Shown here in pieces: positions 16,203 through 23,524 of a DNA stretch of 23,596 bases; position 1 is the first letter of the stretch; each line of letters starts with the position of its first letter. Made by a program: the position numbers and the translations under genes. This DNA comes from Flavobacteriales bacterium UBA3376 (GTDB lineage: Bacteria; Bacteroidota; Bacteroidia; Flavobacteriales; Weeksellaceae), in assembly GCA_002359055.1 (NCBI GenBank), contig DEQC01000040.1, positions 1 to 23,596 on the forward strand, in the 5' to 3' direction. Under the pieces are notes generated by a model that ran no database searches, was not told where the DNA came from, and worked only from the letters and a program-made list of their open reading frames with translations.

Positions 16203-16317
16203 AAAGGCTCTAAACCTTTCAGATTTAGGAATAAAATTTAGTCTTAATTCAGTTTAAGATTATTTGTGTGTTAGTTATTTAACCTCATAGTTGTACTCTC
16301 TACTGTGAGGTTTTTTT
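16203..16317 (+). ncRNA. Putative small non-coding RNA between rrf2 and recN
   Basis: This 115-base stretch has a consensus -7 box just upstream (16189-16196), no coding potential, and a plus-strand intrinsic terminator at its 3' end. It can fold into three hairpins: a weak one (16210-16214 with 16224-16228), a 9-pair stem (16239-16247 with 16254-16262, one G-U, 6-base loop), and the terminator stem. It may instead be the 3' untranslated end of the Rrf2 message. Its size would suit a regulatory RNA, including the 6S-like RNAs known in flavobacteria, but I cannot assign it to a family. Confidence 0.4.
16281..16317 (+). terminator. Plus-strand intrinsic terminator overlapping the recN stop
   Basis: A 10-bp stem (16281-16290 with 16303-16312, one G-U) has a 12-base loop and runs into seven T (16311-16317). 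The T tract is on the plus strand, so it ends a rightward transcript (Rrf2 message or small RNA), not recN. The reverse direction lacks a comparable T run. Confidence 0.8.
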
Positions 16318-17974
16318 ATTGATTTTTGATAAGTTCTTCCGCTTGGCTCAGAGCAGTTTCAGTAATATCCGATCCACTGATTAACTCAGCAATCTCACGT
16401 ATTCTTTGCACTTCCGAAAGTTCAATCACCTCAGTAAGTGTTTTTACTGAAGTCGTTTTCTTCTGAACTCTGAAATGTTGATTTGCCTTTGCTGCCACTT
16501 GTGGTAAGTGAGTAATGCTGATGAGCTGAATGTTTTTTGACATTTCTTTCATCATATTTCCTACCTCATTTGCAACCTTTCCGGAAACTCCAGTGTCGAT
16601 TTCATCGAGTATCAAAGTTGGTAATTCTAACTTTCCAGCCAAAGATTTTTTAACTGCAAGCATAAGTCTTGATCGTTCTCCACCTGAAATTGCTTTGCCT
16701 AAAGGTTGAAGTTTCATCCCTTTATTGGCACTGAATAAAAATTCGATTTCATCCTTTCCATTGGGACTAAATTCTTTTCTTGGTTTTAATTCAAATTTTA
16801 GTGAAGAATTTTCCATTCCTAATTTTGAAAGCGAATCCAATAATTCTTTTTCAACGATAGGAATTGATTTTTTTCTTTGGGCTGAAATTTTCTGAGCGAA
16901 TTTTTCTAAATCCTTTTCAGATTCTTCTATTTGTTGATTCAAACCATCTATTTTATCTTTCAGCTGATGCAAATCAAATTCATCTTCGCCCAATTGTTCT
17001 TTAATTTCAATCAACTCATCGATGGTGTTGACTTTGTGTTTGGTGAGTAAATCATGAATTAAATTGATTCTTTCATTCAATTCATTGAGTTTTTCAGGAT
17101 TTGCTTCCAAAGTATCCAATTTATAACTCATTTCATTTTTCAAATCATTCAACTCGATTTGAACCGAATTCATACGATTTTGAAAATCTTCAAACTCTTT
17201 TCCAAAGCCAGATATCTTTGACAATTGACCAATGCTTTCATTCAAATGCGATAAAATCCCGATTTCTGGAGAATCGAGTTTATTGATGATTTCACTTAGG
17301 TTCAATTGGATTTCTTCAATATTTTCTAATTCGCTAAACTCTTTTTCCAAAGCATCCAATTCATCGGATTTTAAGTTGGCATGCAAGAGTTCTTCCAACA
17401 AAAATTGTTTATAATCAGCTTCTTTTTCCTTTTGAGAAAATCTTTCTTTCAACGATTTCAATTCGGACTTTTGTTTGTTCCAAATGTTGTAAAGCTTTTG
17501 ATAGGTTTTGATTTCGTCGAGCTGAGAAGAATAAGCATCTAAGATTTGTAATTGGTAATTATTGTCCAACAAATCTTGGGTATTGAATTGTGAATGTATA
17601 TCGATTAGAAAATCACCAAAAGTTTTTAGACGCGAAAGTGTGACAGGTGTATCATTGATAAAAGCACGAGATTTTCCACTTGGTAATAATTCCCTTCTGA
17701 AAATACTTTCATCTTCATAGTCCAGTTCAAATTCTTCGAAAAAAGAATTTAAATTAAGTTTTGACACATCAAAATGTGCTTCAATGATGCATTTTTTGGA
17801 ACTATCATTGAGCTGTTGCAAATCTGCTCTTTCACCTAGAATCAATTTAAGTGCTCCTAATAAAATAGATTTTCCAGCACCTGTTTCACCAGTAATTATC
17901 GTTAAACCTTTATTAAACTCAAGGTTTAAATCATCGATAATAGCAAAATTTTTAACCGATAGTCGGGTGATCAT
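16316..17974 (-). CDS. recN: DNA repair protein RecN
   Basis: This 552-residue SMC-like ATPase acts in recombinational repair of double-strand breaks. The N-terminal half-head has 'MITRLSVKNFAIIDDLNLEF' and Walker A 'GETGAGKS' (residues 29-36). Two coiled-coil arms rich in Glu, Leu and Lys run from about 155 to 370. The C-terminal half-head has the signature 'ISGGERSRLMLAVK' (429-442), Walker B 'LILDEIDTGVSG' (about 454-465) and 'ITHLPQVAAKANQHF' with the switch His. Length is normal. Its ATG shares one base with the stop of the upstream gene (TAATG on the minus strand, 17976-17972), so translation is probably coupled. It is the last gene of the long minus-strand block. Confidence 0.96.
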   Translation of the reverse strand: MITRLSVKNFAIIDDLNLEFNKGLTIITGETGAGKSILLGALKLILGERADLQQLNDSSKKCIIEAHFDVSKLNLNSFFEEFELDYEDESIFRRELLPSGKSRAFINDTPVTLSRLKTFGDFLIDIHSQFNTQDLLDNNYQLQILDAYSSQLDEIKTYQKLYNIWNKQKSELKSLKERFSQKEKEADYKQFLLEELLHANLKSDELDALEKEFSELENIEEIQLNLSEIINKLDSPEIGILSHLNESIGQLSKISGFGKEFEDFQNRMNSVQIELNDLKNEMSYKLDTLEANPEKLNELNERINLIHDLLTKHKVNTIDELIEIKEQLGEDEFDLHQLKDKIDGLNQQIEESEKDLEKFAQKISAQRKKSIPIVEKELLDSLSKLGMENSSLKFELKPRKEFSPNGKDEIEFLFSANKGMKLQPLGKAISGGERSRLMLAVKKSLAGKLELPTLILDEIDTGVSGKVANEVGNMMKEMSKNIQLISITHLPQVAAKANQHFRVQKKTTSVKTLTEVIELSEVQRIREIAELISGSDITETALSQAEELIKNQ

Positions 17975-18876
17975 TATTTTTTCATATTATTCCAAATTGA
18001 ACTATTGGTAGGTGACAAATAATTTAAAATTTCTTTGACCTTTACGATATCTACTGAGGACATCATCCCACCACTGAAAATTTGTCCTATTTCATCTTTC
18101 TTCGCCATGAAGAAGATATCCAATGGATAGAACAAAGCGTAGTTTCCTCTTTGGTAAAATTCTAAAGTCGCCAGCGCATTTCCAATTGTATTTTTTGCAC
18201 GTGTTTCATTGTCGCTCATTTGGTCCAAACCTACTCTGTGGTATTGGTAATATATATTTCTTAAGGTCTTATTGGTAGGCCTTAAAACATTATTGATCAA
18301 TGATGCACGGGCTTTATTTCCTTCGATTTCATTCCAACCTGCAAAATTACTACTCGCAGAATTGTTGGCAATGGTTTGACTGATGGTAAAATATTTAGTT
18401 CCACCTTCGATTTGATAAGTATCTGCATCCATACCCAAGATGTAATAGATATAAAATGCAATCACATCTGTAAGGTTTTTATTGCTGAAAGTCCTCGGAT
18501 TGAATATCAATTCTTCAGATTCAGTATAAGTGAAATCAAAGTTTGAATCGATGAAATTCAAAATCGGACTGTGGTAAGTCGAATTAAACACAGGTCTTCT
18601 CGATTGTATTTGAAGACTTGCATTGAAACGGTTTCCATCTCTATTTCTAATGATTATAATAAAGTTAGCTTCTATTTTTTCATGAACTTTATAACGATTG
18701 TCTGTCCATTTTGTGGTATTGATAAAATCGGTCAAAGATCTTTCCAATGTTTGGAAAACAGATACATTTGATCCTTGCACTTGAGAATAATCAACGGTTA
18801 CTCTCGCCATAAATTCTTGTGCAAAACTTGGAATTGAAAATATTACACAAATTAATAACGCTATCAATTTCTTCAT
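17974..18876 (-). CDS. porD: DUF4835 family protein, probable T9SS-linked PorD
   Basis: This 300-residue exported protein has a signal peptide (residues 1-19, 'LICVIFSIPSFA', then 'QEFMARVTVDYSQVQGSN'). The opening, the 'TTKWTDNRYKVHEKIEANFII' block, the 'VIAFYIYYILGMDADTYQIEGG' block and the ending 'NLYLSP'-like 'ILNYLSPTNSSIWNNM' fit the Bacteroidota family DUF4835. This family is commonly annotated as the type IX secretion protein PorD. It is nearly always encoded beside coaBC and recN in this phylum, as here: its ATG overlaps the coaBC stop by four bases (ATGA) and its stop overlaps the recN start by one. The role in secretion is taken from family naming, not from any visible motif. No enzyme motif is apparent. 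Confidence 0.8.
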   Translation of the reverse strand: MKKLIALLICVIFSIPSFAQEFMARVTVDYSQVQGSNVSVFQTLERSLTDFINTTKWTDNRYKVHEKIEANFIIIIRNRDGNRFNASLQIQSRRPVFNSTYHSPILNFIDSNFDFTYTESEELIFNPRTFSNKNLTDVIAFYIYYILGMDADTYQIEGGTKYFTISQTIANNSASSNFAGWNEIEGNKARASLINNVLRPTNKTLRNIYYQYHRVGLDQMSDNETRAKNTIGNALATLEFYQRGNYALFYPLDIFFMAKKDEIGQIFSGGMMSSVDIVKVKEILNYLSPTNSSIWNNMKK

Positions 18877-20075
18877 AAATCGTAATTTTCTATGATAAAG
18901 TTAAGAATATCTTTTGCAACTTCTGATTTCTCCTTCGCATCAAATTGCAAAATCTCATTTTTCTTAGATATTATACTAACTTTATTGGTGTCTTTTTGGA
19001 AGCCTGCTTCTTTGTCTTGCAATGAATTAAGAACGATGAAATCAAGATTCTTTTTATGTAATTTTCCAGTTGCATTTTCGATTTCATTTTGAGTTTCTAA
19101 TGCAAAACCTACCAGAATTTGATTTTGTTTCATTTGACCTAATCCTTGTAAAATATCAGGATTTTTCACCAAATCAATTCGCATATCATCATCGTTCTTT
19201 TTGATTTTTTGTTCTGCCATAGTTGCAGGTCGATAATCTGCAACGGCGGCTGACATAATTACTATATCAGCATTTTCATAATTATCTTCCATGGCTTTTT
19301 TCATTTCTAAAGCCGATAAAACATTGATTCTTTCCAAACCAACTCCATCGGTTGAAATATTTGAAGGACCACAAACGAGTTTAACATTGGCGCCTAAGTC
19401 TGCTGCTGATTTAGCGATTTCAATTCCCATTTTACCCGAAGAAAAGTTACCAATAAATCTTACTGGATCAATTTTCTCATAAGTAGGTCCTGCCGAAACC
19501 AAAACATTTTTCCCATACAAAGGAGCAGTTTTCAGCAGTTGATTTTCTATAAATTGAACGATGTTTTCTGGCTCAGCCATTCTTCCTTCACCTGAAAGTC
19601 CACTGGCCAATTCACCACTTTCTGCCGGAATAATGATATTGCCAAAAGAAGCCAATTTATCTAAATTAATTTTTGTGCTTGGATGTTTGTACATATCCAA
19701 ATCCATGGCAGGAGCAACAAAAACAGGACATTTGGCCGATAGATAAGTCGCAAGAACTAAATTGTCAACTTCTCCATCAGACATTTTTGACATAGTATTG
19801 GCAGTTGCTGGTGCAATGATCATATAGTCTGCCCATAGACCTAATTCGACATGATTGTTCCAATCTCCTTTGTCATTGTAAAATTCCCATTCTACTGAAT
19901 TTTTTGAAAGTGTTGCCAAGGTAAGAGGTGTAACGAATTCAAGTGCATCAGGAGTAGTGATTACTTTTACATCAGCCCCTTTTTTGATCAATAAGCGAAC
20001 CAAAAAAGCAGCCTTATAGGCTGCTATGCCCGCTGTCACGGCCAACAATATTTTCTTTCGGTTCAGTATAGACAT
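18873..20075 (-). CDS. coaBC: Bifunctional phosphopantothenoylcysteine decarboxylase / phosphopantothenate-cysteine ligase (CoaBC)
   Basis: This 400-residue enzyme makes 4'-phosphopantetheine, two steps of coenzyme A synthesis. The N-terminal FMN-dependent CoaC domain (about 1-180) shows 'ILLAVTAGIAAYKA', catalytic His75 in 'NNHVELGLWADYMIIAPATANT', 'PAMDLDMY' (122-129) and the substrate clamp 'LASGLSGEGRMAEPE'. At the positions of E. coli Asn125 and Cys158 it has Asp125 and Ser158. The C-terminal CoaB domain (about 185-400) shows 'VSAGPTYEKIDPVRFIGNFSSGKMG', 'AAVADYRP', 'KIKK', 'LVKNPDIL' and 'LVGFALET'. It starts 14 bases after the rpoZ stop and overlaps the porD-like gene by four bases. 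It clearly belongs to the housekeeping operon. Confidence 0.96.
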   Translation of the reverse strand: MSILNRKKILLAVTAGIAAYKAAFLVRLLIKKGADVKVITTPDALEFVTPLTLATLSKNSVEWEFYNDKGDWNNHVELGLWADYMIIAPATANTMSKMSDGEVDNLVLATYLSAKCPVFVAPAMDLDMYKHPSTKINLDKLASFGNIIIPAESGELASGLSGEGRMAEPENIVQFIENQLLKTAPLYGKNVLVSAGPTYEKIDPVRFIGNFSSGKMGIEIAKSAADLGANVKLVCGPSNISTDGVGLERINVLSALEMKKAMEDNYENADIVIMSAAVADYRPATMAEQKIKKNDDDMRIDLVKNPDILQGLGQMKQNQILVGFALETQNEIENATGKLHKKNLDFIVLNSLQDKEAGFQKDTNKVSIISKKNEILQFDAKEKSEVAKDILNFIIENYDL

Positions 20076-20089
20076 CTGTCTTTTATTCT

Positions 20090-20413
20090 TTAATTATCTT
20101 CCTCTGGTTTTCTGTAGTAAGTACCACCTTCTTTCCATTCTTTGATGGCAATTGCAGTTGGTTTAGGAAGACGTTCGTAGAATTTAGAAACTTCGATTTG
20201 TTCACGATTTTCAAACACTTCTTCCAATGAATCTGAATGGGTAGCGAATTCATCTAATTTCTGCAACAATTCAGTTTTCATTTCTTGACCAATTTGTTCA
20301 GCACGTTTACCCATAATTACAATGGCTTCGTAAATGTTGCCAGTTTTTTCTTCAATTTTACTCCTGTCGTAAGTTTGAGTGGTGTTTGGTGCGTCGATTT
20401 CTTTGAAATTCAT
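20090..20413 (-). CDS. rpoZ: DNA-directed RNA polymerase omega subunit (Rpb6-like)
   Basis: This 107-residue protein matches the Bacteroidota omega subunit, which helps assemble and stabilise the beta' subunit. The family core is visible: 'TGNIYEAIVIMGKRAEQI' (about residues 24-41) contains the conserved helix of omega/Rpb6. Then come 'ELLQKLDEFATHSDSLEEVFENREQIEVSKFYERLPKPT', typical of this phylum's long form, and an acidic tail. The gene sits between bamD (35-base gap) and coaBC (14-base gap), a common flavobacterial order. No separate promoter is apparent, so it is probably transcribed with bamD. Confidence 0.9.
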   Translation of the reverse strand: MNFKEIDAPNTTQTYDRSKIEEKTGNIYEAIVIMGKRAEQIGQEMKTELLQKLDEFATHSDSLEEVFENREQIEVSKFYERLPKPTAIAIKEWKEGGTYYRKPEEDN

Positions 20414-20448
20414 ATCTATTAATTATAATTAATTCAACAATAATTTGG

Positions 20449-21282
20449 TTAGTTATTTCTTGCTTCGTTTTTAGCCAATTGTTCTTTATGCTTCTGCATA
20501 TCTTTGTTCAACTCTTCGTAAATCTTATCAGCTTCACTTTTGAATTCAGAATTTGGAAAATCCTTCATGAACAAACGATATTGAGTCATCGCATTGTTAA
20601 GCCTAAGTTCTTTGGCATCGATTCGGCTATAATTTACTGCCAATTCATATTTGGAACGCAGTGAATACATCATTACTTCTTCTCTGAATGTAGTGTCTGG
20701 ATAATCATCGAGCATATTGTCAAATGCAATTCCAGCCGCTCTGTAATTCAGGGTTTTGTAATAAATTTTCGCGATTTCAAAAGCTTTTTTCTCTAATTTA
20801 TGTCGCAATTCATCGATGTATTTGTTGGCTTCTTCTACTTTAGGTGAATTTGGATAGGCATTGATAAATGATTGTAATTCATCAATGGCATTGTACGTAC
20901 TACTTTGGTCACGGTTGTAAACAGGTGAGTGGGTGTAATACGAATAAGCCGAACGAAAAGCTGCGTCTTCAGCTCTTGGATCTGCAGGATAAGTTAAATA
21001 AAATGATTTGAATTGATGAGCAGCCAAGCGATAGTTTCTGTCTTGGAAGTTTGCATCGGCTTGTTTATAAGCGATGTCAGGACCTTGTTCTGTTCCTGCA
21101 AAAGCGACCATGATTTTTGAATAAAGGTCGATTGCATTGGCCCATTTTCCTTCTTCATAAAATTCATCGGCTACTTGTAGGATGAAATCTTTGTCAGAAC
21201 TCTTTAAAGCCTGTTCCATACGCTTGTTACACGATATCAATACCGTTAAAACAAATAATAAAATTCCTGCTCTTTTTAACAT
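20449..21282 (-). CDS. bamD: Outer-membrane assembly lipoprotein BamD
   Basis: BamD is an essential lipoprotein of the BAM complex that folds beta-barrels into the outer membrane. I place the start at the ATG at 21282, giving 277 residues, because it yields a proper lipoprotein signal peptide: 'MLKRAGILLFVLTVLISC', Cys18 lipidated. A start 18 codons upstream at 21336 would bury this signal and span an inverted repeat, so it is less likely. The mature part is a series of TPR helices: 'FYEEGKWANAIDLYSKIM', 'RNYRLAAHQFKSFYLTYPADPRAEDAAF', 'ELQSFINAYPNSPKVEEANKYI', 'YRAAGIAFDNMLDDYPDT' and 'QYRLFMKDFPNSEFKSEADKI'. The tail is Lys/Glu-rich. A -7 box lies immediately upstream. Confidence 0.93.
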   Translation of the reverse strand: MLKRAGILLFVLTVLISCNKRMEQALKSSDKDFILQVADEFYEEGKWANAIDLYSKIMVAFAGTEQGPDIAYKQADANFQDRNYRLAAHQFKSFYLTYPADPRAEDAAFRSAYSYYTHSPVYNRDQSSTYNAIDELQSFINAYPNSPKVEEANKYIDELRHKLEKKAFEIAKIYYKTLNYRAAGIAFDNMLDDYPDTTFREEVMMYSLRSKYELAVNYSRIDAKELRLNNAMTQYRLFMKDFPNSEFKSEADKIYEELNKDMQKHKEQLAKNEARNN

Positions 21283-21286
21283 TGTG

Positions 21287-21294
21287 CAAATATA
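21287..21294 (-). promoter_or_regulatory. -7 promoter element TATATTTG just before bamD
   Basis: Read on the minus strand, TATATTTG matches TAnnTTTG exactly and ends five bases before the bamD ATG. Transcription would then begin at or almost at the start codon. A TTTG lies 15 bases further upstream, closer than the usual -33 spacing. The match may be chance, but it suggests an internal promoter for bamD-rpoZ-coaBC-porD-recN. Confidence 0.4.
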
Positions 21295-21301
21295 TGAAAT
21301 T

Positions 21302-21338
21302 ATTTGGCACAAACTTAAGACAAATGTGAGTGCCAAAT
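21302..21338. promoter_or_regulatory. Inverted repeat between ftn and bamD
   Basis: Perfect 9-bp arms (21302-21310 ATTTGGCAC and 21330-21338 GTGCCAAAT) are separated by 19 bases. The repeat lies 20-56 bases after the ferritin stop and just upstream of the bamD -7 box. It could be a terminator or attenuator of dapA-ftn or a regulator site. No T tract follows on the minus strand, so a classic terminator is not clear. Confidence 0.45.
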
Positions 21339-21357
21339 TGTTAAGGAATTAAAAAAA

Positions 21358-21852
21358 TTAAGCTTCGCTATAAGTGGATATGTCTCTATCGAATAAATAC
21401 ATACCGCCTTTGTCATCACCTATAAGTTTCAACTTGTCCAAAATCGTTCTTGCCAATCTTTCTTCTTCGATTTGTTCAGCTACATACCATTGCAAAAAGT
21501 TGTGAGTGGTATAATCCTTTTCTTTTAGAGTTAAATCTACGATTTGATTGATTTGCTCAGAAACTTCGATTTCATGTTGTAACAACATTTCAAATAATTC
21601 GTGAAGATCTTTATAATCGTGTTTTGGCTCAGTTAAAGCTGGAATTTTTGCAGCACCACCTCTTTCATTGATGAATCGAATGAGTTTCAACATATGCATT
21701 CTCTCTTCGTCCGAATGTGCATATAAAAATTCTGAAACTCCTTCAAGTCCTTTGGTTTCTGCCCATGAAGCCATTGCTAAATAAACTTGAGAAGCAGAGG
21801 CTTCTGCTTCGACTTGTTGGTTCAATGCTTCTAAAATATTTTGTTTGATCAT
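21358..21852 (-). CDS. ftnA: Non-heme ferritin
   Basis: This 164-residue cytosolic iron-storage protein forms 24-subunit cages and oxidises Fe(II) to a stored mineral. Ferroxidase ligands are intact and match E. coli FtnA numbering: Glu17, Glu50, His53, Glu94, Gln127 for sites A and B, with Glu49, Glu126, Glu129 and Glu130 for site C. The 'EFLYAHSDEERMHMLKLIRFINERGG' segment is typical. Length is normal and there are no heme-ligand methionine or bacterioferritin hallmarks. It starts five bases after the dapA stop, so the two are probably one message, although no functional link is evident. A hairpin lies downstream, before bamD. No Fur-box-like sequence was recognised. Confidence 0.95.
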   Translation of the reverse strand: MIKQNILEALNQQVEAEASASQVYLAMASWAETKGLEGVSEFLYAHSDEERMHMLKLIRFINERGGAAKIPALTEPKHDYKDLHELFEMLLQHEIEVSEQINQIVDLTLKEKDYTTHNFLQWYVAEQIEEERLARTILDKLKLIGDDKGGMYLFDRDISTYSEA

Positions 21853-21857
21853 AACTT

Positions 21858-22736
21858 TTAAATTAATTGGCCTAAAAGGCTGTTGATTTTATTGGATAAA
21901 TTTTCTGTTGCTGGAACTAAAGGTAATCGAGTAAAAGGTTGACAGATGTTACGGTGACTCAATAAAGATTTGATGCCGCAAGGATTTCCTTCGTCGTAAA
22001 TCGCTCTTGTCAAATCCATAATTTCATAATGAATCGCATAGGCCTCATCAACTTTTCTGTCCAAACCTAATTGAATCATCTGAGTGTATTGTTCAGGAAT
22101 TCCTTGAGCAATCACTGAGATAACTCCACTTCCTCCAGCCAATGTCATAGGTAAACCAAATTCATCATCTCCAGAAATTACCATAAATCCACTGGGTTTG
22201 TCCTTTAAAATTTCTGTGCTCTGCAAGAAATTGGGTGAAGCTTCTTTGATAGCGATTATATTATCGAAATCATGAGCCAATCGTAAGGTGGTTTCAGAAT
22301 TGATGTTCGAACCAGTTCTACTTGGAACATTGTACAAAATTATATTGGCATCCGTATTTTGAGCCAATGTTTTGTAGTGCTGATAAAGCCCTTCTTGAGT
22401 GGGTCTGTTGTAGGCAGGGGAGGCCGATAAAATAGCGAAATAATCGTCTAAATTTGCAGATTTAAATTCATCTTTTACCGCTTCAGTATTGTTTCCTCCG
22501 ATTCCTAAAACCATAGGTAATCTCCCTGAATTGGCAGATTTAATTGCTTGTAAAATATCTGATTTTTCATCTTTTTTCAAAGTGGGTGTTTCAGCTGTGG
22601 TTCCTAAACAAACCAAATAGTCAACACCACCTTCTATGCTATGGTTTACTAATTTTTCTAAAGCTGCATAATCAACACTTCGATCCTCTTTAAATGGGGT
22701 GATCAATGCGATACCAGTACCTATCAATTCTTTCAT
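21858..22736 (-). CDS. dapA: 4-hydroxy-tetrahydrodipicolinate synthase (DapA)
   Basis: DapA condenses pyruvate with aspartate semialdehyde, the committed step to diaminopimelate and lysine. I chose the ATG at 22736 (292 residues, 'MKELIGTGIALITPF'). The ATG at 22757, seven codons upstream, would start within the likely transcription start region. Catalytic residues in this numbering: Thr-Thr in 'GTTAETPTL' (about 46-47), Tyr109 in 'PAYNRPTQ', Tyr135 in 'LYNVPSRTG', Arg140, and the Schiff-base Lys164 in 'IAIKEASPN'. 'GDDEFGLPMTLAGGSGVISV' is the conserved substrate-binding block. Length is normal. The gene heads the minus-strand block and is followed after five bases by ferritin. A TAACTTTG -7 element lies upstream. 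Confidence 0.96.
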   Translation of the reverse strand: MKELIGTGIALITPFKEDRSVDYAALEKLVNHSIEGGVDYLVCLGTTAETPTLKKDEKSDILQAIKSANSGRLPMVLGIGGNNTEAVKDEFKSANLDDYFAILSASPAYNRPTQEGLYQHYKTLAQNTDANIILYNVPSRTGSNINSETTLRLAHDFDNIIAIKEASPNFLQSTEILKDKPSGFMVISGDDEFGLPMTLAGGSGVISVIAQGIPEQYTQMIQLGLDRKVDEAYAIHYEIMDLTRAIYDEGNPCGIKSLLSHRNICQPFTRLPLVPATENLSNKINSLLGQLI

Positions 22737-22758
22737 TTTCAAATATTTTTCTAACAAA

Positions 22759-22766
22759 CAAAGTTA
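22759..22766 (-). promoter_or_regulatory. -7 promoter element TAACTTTG of dapA
   Basis: On the minus strand TAACTTTG matches TAnnTTTG exactly and lies 22 bases before the chosen dapA ATG. This places the transcription start about 15 bases before that codon. It overlaps a short dyad (CTAAC-N7-GTTAG, 22751-22767). No clear -33 TTG was seen. Confidence 0.5.
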
Positions 22767-22813
22767 GATAAAATACTTGATAGATTTAGCTTAGTAAACT
22801 TAATCTTGCAAAT

Positions 22814-23524
22814 TTATTTTTTGATGATTTTTTCTGTTTTCCAAGCTGAGTTTTTAGTTTTTGTTCGTAAGAAATAAACATTACTTGGATAAGAATTGAA
22901 ATCGATTTTTATTTTCTGTTGATTGGATTGAGTTTGATATAAAACCTTCCCACTTCTGTCTAAAACTTGAATTTCAATTGCTTCTAGTTTTGAATTATCA
23001 AAGGTTAAAAAGTCTTGCACTGGGTTGGGGTAGATTAGATTCTGCTTAACTGAAAAATCTGAAATCGACATGTTTTGTATGCTGAAACTAGCTCCCATGA
23101 AAATATCATTTGTTAGTATTAAATCTACAGAGCCATCTGAATTTTCAATTAATTCATAATCGAATTCCTCATTCCAAAGACATAGATATGCATCTCCATA
23201 GTGTTCATTCACTGGATCCTGACAGTTTTCTCCTGAAATTTCTAATACCTGAAATTGAATTCTATCTTCTTCAAATTCTACTTTTCCTTCAATTGATGCA
23301 CAAATTTGTGTGTGAAAGAAAAGACCTTCACTGGTTTCAGAAAAACTTAGTTGAATATTATCAATATCAAATTCATCTCCACCATCTGGTGGTGTAAAGC
23401 CTAAACATTCATTTTCAAATGAATTTAACGTCCAAGTATTATTGATTATAGTCGAAGTATCGTCTTGGGCAATTGAAAATTGCATCCACAAAAAGCAAAA
23501 ACTAAAACATAAAATTTTTCTCAT
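22814..23524 (-). CDS. Small secreted protein with type A T9SS sorting domain
   Basis: This 236-residue protein has a signal peptide (about residues 1-19, 'CFSFCFLWMQFSIA', then 'QDDTST'). The mature N-terminal domain (about 25-155) opens with 'IINNTWTLNSFENECLGF'. This resembles the start of lipocalin-like/META-type small beta-barrel domains of T9SS proteins, though that fit is loose. It has four cysteines ('NECLG', 'QICAS', 'ENCQD', 'YLCLW') that could form two disulfides. The last ~72 residues are a type A sorting domain: 'NLIYPNPVQDFLTF', 'IQVLDRSGKVLYQ', 'YPSNVYFLRTKT', 'KTEKIIKK'. It is expected to be exported across the outer membrane and attached or released. It lies upstream of dapA on the same strand but before dapA's own promoter. 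The function is unknown. Confidence 0.85.
   Translation of the reverse strand: MRKILCFSFCFLWMQFSIAQDDTSTIINNTWTLNSFENECLGFTPPDGGDEFDIDNIQLSFSETSEGLFFHTQICASIEGKVEFEEDRIQFQVLEISGENCQDPVNEHYGDAYLCLWNEEFDYELIENSDGSVDLILTNDIFMGASFSIQNMSISDFSVKQNLIYPNPVQDFLTFDNSKLEAIEIQVLDRSGKVLYQTQSNQQKIKIDFNSYPSNVYFLRTKTKNSAWKTEKIIKK

Noticed and set aside
21283..21336. An upstream ATG at 21336 that would lengthen BamD by 18 residues
   Set aside because: It would bury the clear lipoprotein signal peptide ending at the lipobox cysteine and would run through the inverted repeat and -7 box.
22737..22757. Upstream ATG of dapA at 22757
   Set aside because: The added seven residues precede the usual DapA N-terminus, and the codon lies at or before the predicted transcription start from the -7 box at 22766-22759.
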